Positions 60,212 through 64,000 of a DNA stretch of 64,000 bases are shown here, piece by piece; within the stretch, counting starts at the first letter, position 1; every line of letters begins with the position of its first letter. The position numbers and the translations under genes are program-made. The notes below the pieces were generated by a model, which worked only from the letters and a program-made list of their open reading frames with translations, was not told the origin of the DNA and ran no database searches. Origin of the DNA: Mucilaginibacter sp. MD40. GTDB taxonomy: Bacteria; Bacteroidota; Bacteroidia; Sphingobacteriales; Sphingobacteriaceae. The DNA is taken from contig NZ_NRSW01000001.1 in assembly GCF_002288635.1 (NCBI RefSeq), forward strand, positions 3,429,852 to 3,493,851, in the 5' to 3' direction.

Positions 60212-60381
60212 GCGGAACAAACGGAACACTTTGTTAATCAATATCTTAAAAATCAAACACTCAACAACCAACACTTTACAACAAGGCCGTAAATACCTGT
60301 CAGCCAGTGAAAAATATACTTTCAACAGGTGTTCCGAACGGACCGCTTTTGGAAACTATAACGGAACGCTTTTGGAACGGA
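60212..60381. repeat. Short imperfect repeats of acggaacgctttt
   Basis: Three imperfect copies of ACGGAMCRCTTTTG are visible: ACGGAACACTTTG near 60221, ACGGACCGCTTTTGGAA near 60338 and ACGGAACGCTTTTGGAA near 60361. They lie in the gap between two convergent genes. An 86-codon plus-strand frame (60210-60470) spans them but looks spurious. Confidence 0.4.
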
Positions 60382-60408
60382 TATTTAAAGCCTCAGAAAA
60401 ACAAAAGA

Positions 60409-60888
60409 TCATTCATGATGAAGAGCATCCATTAATTCCATTCGCGCTACAGCAACAGGCGCTCGTTTAACAGTTACCTGATAACTTTCGGCCACACATT
60501 CAAAGGTGCTATCATGAAATGTGATGATGAAATGCCTTGCAGCTTCGTAAAGCTCTTTGTTGTAATACGGGTGTACGCTGTTAATTGCCTTGAGATCATC
60601 TATCAGCGGCGAGCCTTTCACTTCAAAAAGTCCATACGAATTTAAGCCATGTTTATAAAGAGGATGGCCACTTAGCGTTTCATCATTAGGACTTCCGAGC
60701 GAAAATTTTAAGCACTTGCTAAACTTCGATATTACGAGTAATGGCAAATATGCCGTGGCGGTGTTCAGATATTCATCTTCTTCTGCTGCATGAAAAAGCA
60801 AACCAACCTTGTTTTCATTTGAAACTAAAAAAGGTTCAGGCGCACCTGTATCCATACTAAAGGCACCTGTTATTTCAACTATCTGCAT
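60409..60888 (-). CDS. Conserved hypothetical protein, unrecognised
   Basis: The start at 60888 (MQIVEITGAF, 159 residues) is preferred. An upstream in-frame ATG at 60966 would add 26 residues with an unusual RRCKQNNC stretch. I do not recognise a named family, although the pattern SMDTGAPEPFLVSNENKVGLLF, FGSPNDETLSGHPLYKHGL, FEVKGSPLIDDLKAINSVHPYYN and HFIITFHDSTFECVA resembles a small conserved soluble family. His-containing segments are conserved-looking, but no catalytic motif is clear. No signal or membrane segment is present. It follows a small membrane-protein gene on the same strand by 118 bases. Function is unknown. Confidence 0.6.
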   Translation of the reverse strand: MQIVEITGAFSMDTGAPEPFLVSNENKVGLLFHAAEEDEYLNTATAYLPLLVISKFSKCLKFSLGSPNDETLSGHPLYKHGLNSYGLFEVKGSPLIDDLKAINSVHPYYNKELYEAARHFIITFHDSTFECVAESYQVTVKRAPVAVARMELMDALHHE

Positions 60889-61006
60889 ACAGTTATTTTG
60901 TTTACACCGCCGGGCTTGCCAGTTTTGGTAAAGTACCGACATCGGGTGCTTTATATTAACCAGCAACTCTCCAGGCTTCCTGATAAAAATATATTTAAAA
61001 TCAGGA

Positions 61007-61582
61007 TTAGTTCGTAAAAATATCAGCGGCCGTAAGGCGCTTCAGTTTGCGTTCAGATAAGTTCCATATGATGATGCAAAGCAAAGCACCCGTCGTGAAG
61101 CCGATACCCCAACACTTTACCATCCAGTTAATCATATCAGAAAACTCGGGGAATTGCCTGCCTCCGCTTGGAGCCGTAGGAAAGAATGCAAAGGATAGTG
61201 CCAGGAAAAATATCGAACCGAGTAGCAAGCCTCCATTAAAAAGAACATACTTTAAAAAACCTGCACCACGCCTTTCAGTCCAACTCTTTACAAAGTTAAT
61301 ATTATTTATATCAGCTCTCGTGAGCCCTTTTTTGCTTAATTGCTCCTCCTCTTTCTTTAGAGCCACTTTATCATCATAATACTTACCCGAATGGGCTATG
61401 AGTAATAATGTAGCGAATAATAGAAATCCTTTATTAGAAAGTATATTATCGATGATGTTGTGGTGGTTAATTACTCCATGAATCGCTATAATGACTATCA
61501 TGAATGATATCCAAAACAGCACATATAATATGCTGCTTTTTGTTTTGCCGCGGCTAATCAACCATTCATTTAACCTTCTCAT
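61007..61582 (-). CDS. Small membrane protein, unrecognised
   Basis: The product has 191 residues with four likely membrane segments at about 19-39 (ILYVLFWISFMIVIIAIHGVI), 49-64 (KGFLLFATLLLIAHS), 112-132 (GLLLGSIFFLALSFAFF) and 153-171 (GIGFTTGALLCIIIWNL). A charged cytoplasmic loop (KKEEEQLSKKGLTRAD) joins the middle pair. It lies 6 bases after the pyrB stop on the same strand, so it is probably co-transcribed with pyrB. A link to pyrimidine synthesis is not implied by its sequence. Confidence 0.7.
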   Translation of the reverse strand: MRRLNEWLISRGKTKSSILYVLFWISFMIVIIAIHGVINHHNIIDNILSNKGFLLFATLLLIAHSGKYYDDKVALKKEEEQLSKKGLTRADINNINFVKSWTERRGAGFLKYVLFNGGLLLGSIFFLALSFAFFPTAPSGGRQFPEFSDMINWMVKCWGIGFTTGALLCIIIWNLSERKLKRLTAADIFTN

Positions 61583-61588
61583 AATTGC

Positions 61589-62515
61589 TTACACCGCCTG
61601 GCCGGCCAGCAGGTAAAGTACTGCCATGCGGATGGCTACGCCGTTTTCTACCTGGTCGAGTATAATGGATTGTTTGCTGTCGGCCACATCGCTGGTAATT
61701 TCCACACCACGGTTGATGGGGCCCGGGTGCATTACGGTTATCTCTTTATCCAGGCTGTCCAGTATCTGTTTGTTTAAACCAAACATCATGGTGTATTCGC
61801 GCAGCGATGGGAAGTATTTAATGTCCTGGCGTTCTAACTGTATGCGCAGCATGTTAGCCACATCGCACCAGTTAAGGGCCTTGCGCAGGTCGTGCTCCAC
61901 CTTTACGCCTAATGAGCCAATGTATTTAGGGATAAGCGTAGTCGGGCCGCATACCATCACCTCTGCACCCAATTGTTTCAGGCATAATATGTTTGATAAT
62001 GCCACACGCGAGTGCAGGATATCCCCTACGATCACTACCTTTTTACCTGCTACATCACCGTAACGTTCGCGGATAGAGAAAGCATCCAGAAGGGCCTGCG
62101 TAGGGTGCTCATGCGCGCCGTCGCCGGCATTCACGATCTGGGCATTAACATGTTTAGACAGGAAGATACCGGCACCCGCGTACGGATGGCGCATCACCAC
62201 CATATCCACCTTCATGGCCAGGATATTGTTAACCGTATCTATCAGGGTTTCGCCCTTGCTTACCGATGAAGAAGAAGCCGCGAAGTTCACTACATCAGCA
62301 GACAGCCTTTTTTCGGCCAGCTCAAACGACAGGCGTGTACGGGTTGAATTTTCGAAAAAGATATTGGCGATGGTCACATCGCGCAGCGAAGGCACCTTTT
62401 TAATGGGTCGGTTTAGCACGGTTTTAAAATTATCGGCCGTTTCAAATATCTTTTCAATATCGTTACGGTTCAAATCCTTAATTCCTAAAAGGTGACGTGT
62501 GCTTAGTCCTGCCAT
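61589..62515 (-). CDS. pyrB: Aspartate carbamoyltransferase catalytic subunit
   Basis: The product has 308 residues, the usual length. It catalyses the committed step of pyrimidine synthesis, joining carbamoyl phosphate and L-aspartate. The carbamoyl-phosphate site is FFENSTRTRLSFELAEKRL, with SSSSVSKGETLIDT downstream. Further conserved parts are VMRHPYAGAG, NAGDGAHEHPTQALLDAF (HPTQ motif), VGDILHSRVALSN and VMHPGPINRGVEI. No regulatory (pyrI) subunit is nearby, as in Bacteroidota that use the catalytic trimer alone or with other partners. It follows pyrR by 134 bases with an inverted-repeat element in between. Confidence 0.97.
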   Translation of the reverse strand: MAGLSTRHLLGIKDLNRNDIEKIFETADNFKTVLNRPIKKVPSLRDVTIANIFFENSTRTRLSFELAEKRLSADVVNFAASSSSVSKGETLIDTVNNILAMKVDMVVMRHPYAGAGIFLSKHVNAQIVNAGDGAHEHPTQALLDAFSIRERYGDVAGKKVVIVGDILHSRVALSNILCLKQLGAEVMVCGPTTLIPKYIGSLGVKVEHDLRKALNWCDVANMLRIQLERQDIKYFPSLREYTMMFGLNKQILDSLDKEITVMHPGPINRGVEITSDVADSKQSIILDQVENGVAIRMAVLYLLAGQAV

Positions 62516-62544
62516 TTGTTTGCCTTATCAACTTATTTATACCA

Positions 62545-62642
62545 TGTCATTGCGAGCGATAGCGTGGCAATCTCTTCGCGTTCACGGCGTATATATACAT
62601 TTCTATGAGATTGCCGCGTCGCTCCCGCTCCTGCAATGACAT
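62545..62642. repeat. REP-like imperfect palindrome between pyrR and pyrB
   Basis: The left arm TGTCATTGCGAGCGATAGCG...GGCAATCTC (62545-62574) and right arm GAGATTGCC...GTCGCTCCCGCTCCTGCAATGACAT (62607-62642) are imperfect inverted repeats around an AT-rich 30-base centre. Such TGTCATTGCGAGCG palindromes are widespread intergenic repeats in Sphingobacteriaceae genomes. Only one copy was seen here. Confidence 0.7.
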
Positions 62643-62649
62643 ATTATTT

Positions 62650-63201
62650 TTAATCCTCTTTACTGTCTGATACCAGTACAATTTTGTCTTCGCCGTCGGT
62701 TTCTTTCCAGCTTACCACTACCTTTTGTGAGGCGATGGAATCTACCTCTATGCCGACATAATCGGCAGATACCGGGATATGGCGCGAGTAACGGCGATCA
62801 ACCAGCGCAAGCAGCTCTACCTTTTCGGGCCTGCCAAAAGCCTGCATGGCGTCCATAGCGGCGCGCACGGTGCGGCCTGTCCACAGTACATCGTCCATCA
62901 TGATCACTTTTTTACCTTCAATAATAAAATCAATACGGGTTTGGTTGGGCACCAGCGGCGAGCCCTGCCTGCGGAAATCATCACGGTAAAAGGTAATATC
63001 CAGGTCACCCTGTTGTATATTGCTTTCGGGTAGTATTTTCCTGAGTTCTTCGGCCACGCGTTTGGCCAGGTAAATACCACGTGGTTGTACGCCAATTAAA
63101 ACAGAGTTTGAGAAATCGTTATGATTTTCAATTAACTGACGACATAAACGCTGAATAGTGATCTGAAATTTTTGTCCGTCGAGCAGCGTCAGATTTTGCA
63201 T
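62650..63201 (-). CDS. pyrR: PyrR bifunctional pyrimidine regulator/uracil phosphoribosyltransferase
   Basis: The start at 63201 is chosen (MQNLTLLDGQKFQ, 183 residues, the family's normal length). A frame from 63258 would add an atypical 19-residue leader overlapping a -7 box. Typical features are QRLCRQLIENH near the N-terminus, IGVQPRGIYLAKRV, ITFYRDDFRR and the PRPP-binding loop VIMMDDVLWTGRTVRAAMDAM. In Gram-positives PyrR binds pyr mRNA leaders and attenuates. In Bacteroidota that role is unproven, while uracil phosphoribosyltransferase activity is plausible. It is upstream of pyrB on the same strand. Confidence 0.95.
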   Translation of the reverse strand: MQNLTLLDGQKFQITIQRLCRQLIENHNDFSNSVLIGVQPRGIYLAKRVAEELRKILPESNIQQGDLDITFYRDDFRRQGSPLVPNQTRIDFIIEGKKVIMMDDVLWTGRTVRAAMDAMQAFGRPEKVELLALVDRRYSRHIPVSADYVGIEVDSIASQKVVVSWKETDGEDKIVLVSDSKED

Positions 63202-63219
63202 CGTTTGGTTGGATTTGGG

Positions 63220-63227
63220 CAAAGGTA
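63220..63227 (-). promoter_or_regulatory. Candidate -7 promoter element for pyrR
   Basis: TACCTTTG on the minus strand fits TAnnTTTG exactly. It lies about 19 bases before the PyrR ATG at 63201, implying a leader of roughly a dozen bases. No -33 TTTG at the expected distance. Confidence 0.35.
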
Positions 63228-63296
63228 AATTTTTTTGGCGATTATAAGAACACCGCAATGGATTTTAGATCGCTTTCAGCCTTTATGCAAGGCCAT

Positions 63297-63329
63297 AAAA
63301 AAAGCCCTTCCGGTTAACGGAAGGGCTTA
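63297..63329 (-). terminator. Rho-independent terminator of rpsA
   Basis: A perfect 11-bp stem (AAGCCCTTCCG / CGGAAGGGCTT, arms 63302-63312 and 63318-63328, loop of 5) is followed by a run of T on the minus strand. It lies 24 bases after the rpsA stop, separating it from pyrR. Confidence 0.92.
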
Positions 63330-63352
63330 ATATGATGAACTGTCAACTTAGC

Positions 63353-64000
63353 TTATGCCTCGTCTTCAGATTCTGTAGCTTCGGTTTCAGCTTTTTTAGC
63401 AGCAGGCTTTTTAGCCGCTTTGCTTTCCGCGCCTTCCATTTGCTCTTTTAACTGAGCAAGAACGCTAAGATCGCCTAAAGTTGATTTCTCTACTGATTCT
63501 TTCACTTTCTTCACCGCGTTGCTGGCGGTTTTTGCCTCTTTTTTACGGTTTTCGAAATCCTGTACACGAGCATCAGCGCGAGCTTCTTCCCATATACGTG
63601 AGTGTGAAATTACGATACGTTTGTTCTCTTTGTTGAACTCGATGATCTTGAACTCGGCAGTTTCATCAGCTTTGATTGATTTGCCATCCTCTTTAACCAG
63701 GTGTTTGGTTGGGCAGAAGCCTTCAACACCGTAAGGTAAAGCTACGATAGCACCTTTATCAGTTACTTTTAATACGGTACCTTCATGTATTGAGTCAATA
63801 GTGAAGATGGTTTCAAAAGTATCCCAAGGGTTTTCTTCCAGCTGTTTGTGGCCTAAGCTCAGTTTGCGGTTTTCAACATCAAGTTCTAATACCACTACAT
63901 CTAACTTCTCGCCTACTTTAGTAAACTCGTTAGGGTGGTTAACTTTTTTAGACCATGAAAGGTCAGAGATGTGAATTAAACCATCAATACCGTCTTCCAG
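63353..64000 (-). CDS. rpsA: 30S ribosomal protein S1, C-terminal part
   Basis: The frame is open from the window edge (64000) to the stop at 63353, so the gene starts beyond the window. The visible 215 residues hold most of one S1 RNA-binding domain (DGLIHISDLSWSKKVNHP, VGEKLDVVVLELDVENRKLSLGHKQ), then another (GTVLKVTDKGAIVALPYGVEGFC, KIIEFNKENKRIVISHSRIWEE). The tail is Lys/Ala/Glu-rich (AKKPAAKKAETEATESEDEA). S1 binds mRNA on the small ribosomal subunit, important where Shine-Dalgarno sequences are weak, as here. A terminator follows. Confidence 0.95.
   Translation of the reverse strand: MEDGIDGLIHISDLSWSKKVNHPNEFTKVGEKLDVVVLELDVENRKLSLGHKQLEENPWDTFETIFTIDSIHEGTVLKVTDKGAIVALPYGVEGFCPTKHLVKEDGKSIKADETAEFKIIEFNKENKRIVISHSRIWEEARADARVQDFENRKKEAKTASNAVKKVKESVEKSTLGDLSVLAQLKEQMEGAESKAAKKPAAKKAETEATESEDEA

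Noticed and set aside
60210..60470. An 86-codon plus-strand frame after the amine oxidase gene
   Set aside because: No recognisable domain, low-complexity content created by short repeats, and its end overlaps the minus-strand hypothetical gene. It looks like chance.

Overview
The window looks like a chromosomal segment of a Bacteroidota member of the Sphingobacteriaceae (Mucilaginibacter- or Pedobacter-like). The grounds are four SusC/SusD or related lipoprotein loci, hybrid two-component regulators, an ECF sigma/FecR pair, Bacteroidota-type -7 boxes (TAnnTTTG), almost no Shine-Dalgarno sequences, and a wealth of glycoside hydrolases. The genus is an inference; there is no rRNA here.

Layout. 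(1) 1-12.2 kb: a polysaccharide-utilization-like locus on the minus strand (susC, susD, two DUF-type surface lipoproteins, a lipoprotein with an HEIEH zincin motif). It lies beside a truncated hybrid two-component sensor and a cupin-AraC regulator. Its susC carries a one-base frameshift near 12,072. (2) 12.8-16.7 kb: two orphan sensor histidine kinases. (3) 16.8-23.7 kb: an exoenzyme operon GH127 > GH43 > GH78 (arabinose- and rhamnose-releasing), preceded by a cluster of ACACTTATAT inverted repeats. (4) 24.0-34.1 kb: a GDPD-alkaline phosphatase fusion, then ECF sigma > FecR > STN-type SusC > SusD > TPR-thioredoxin, with an unexpected rightward terminator in the susC leader. (5) 34.3-52.0 kb: a GH2 beta-galactosidase, and a SusC > SusD > FG-GAP/UnbV lipoprotein > vanadium-haloperoxidase/PAP2 lipoprotein locus with a divergent complete hybrid two-component regulator and a good promoter match. 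(6) 52.1-58.7 kb: an apparently cytoplasmic maltose/maltodextrin operon GH65 > GH13 > GH31. (7) 58.9-64 kb: a flavin amine oxidase, two unrecognised small proteins, pyrB, pyrR with a REP-like palindrome between them, and the 3' end of rpsA.

Working together: SusC/SusD pairs import ligands through the outer membrane using TonB energy. HTCS or sigma/FecR systems sense the ligand and switch on the adjacent pair. The GH127/GH43/GH78 and GH2 enzymes would trim pectin-type side chains (arabinose, rhamnose, galactose). The GH65/GH13/GH31 set would process imported malto-oligosaccharides. Two SusCD loci (the ECF one and the FG-GAP/haloperoxidase one) and the first locus contain no glycoside hydrolase, so their cargo is not obvious. 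Locus 5's SusC/SusD/FG-GAP/haloperoxidase module is the best candidate for an under-described system.
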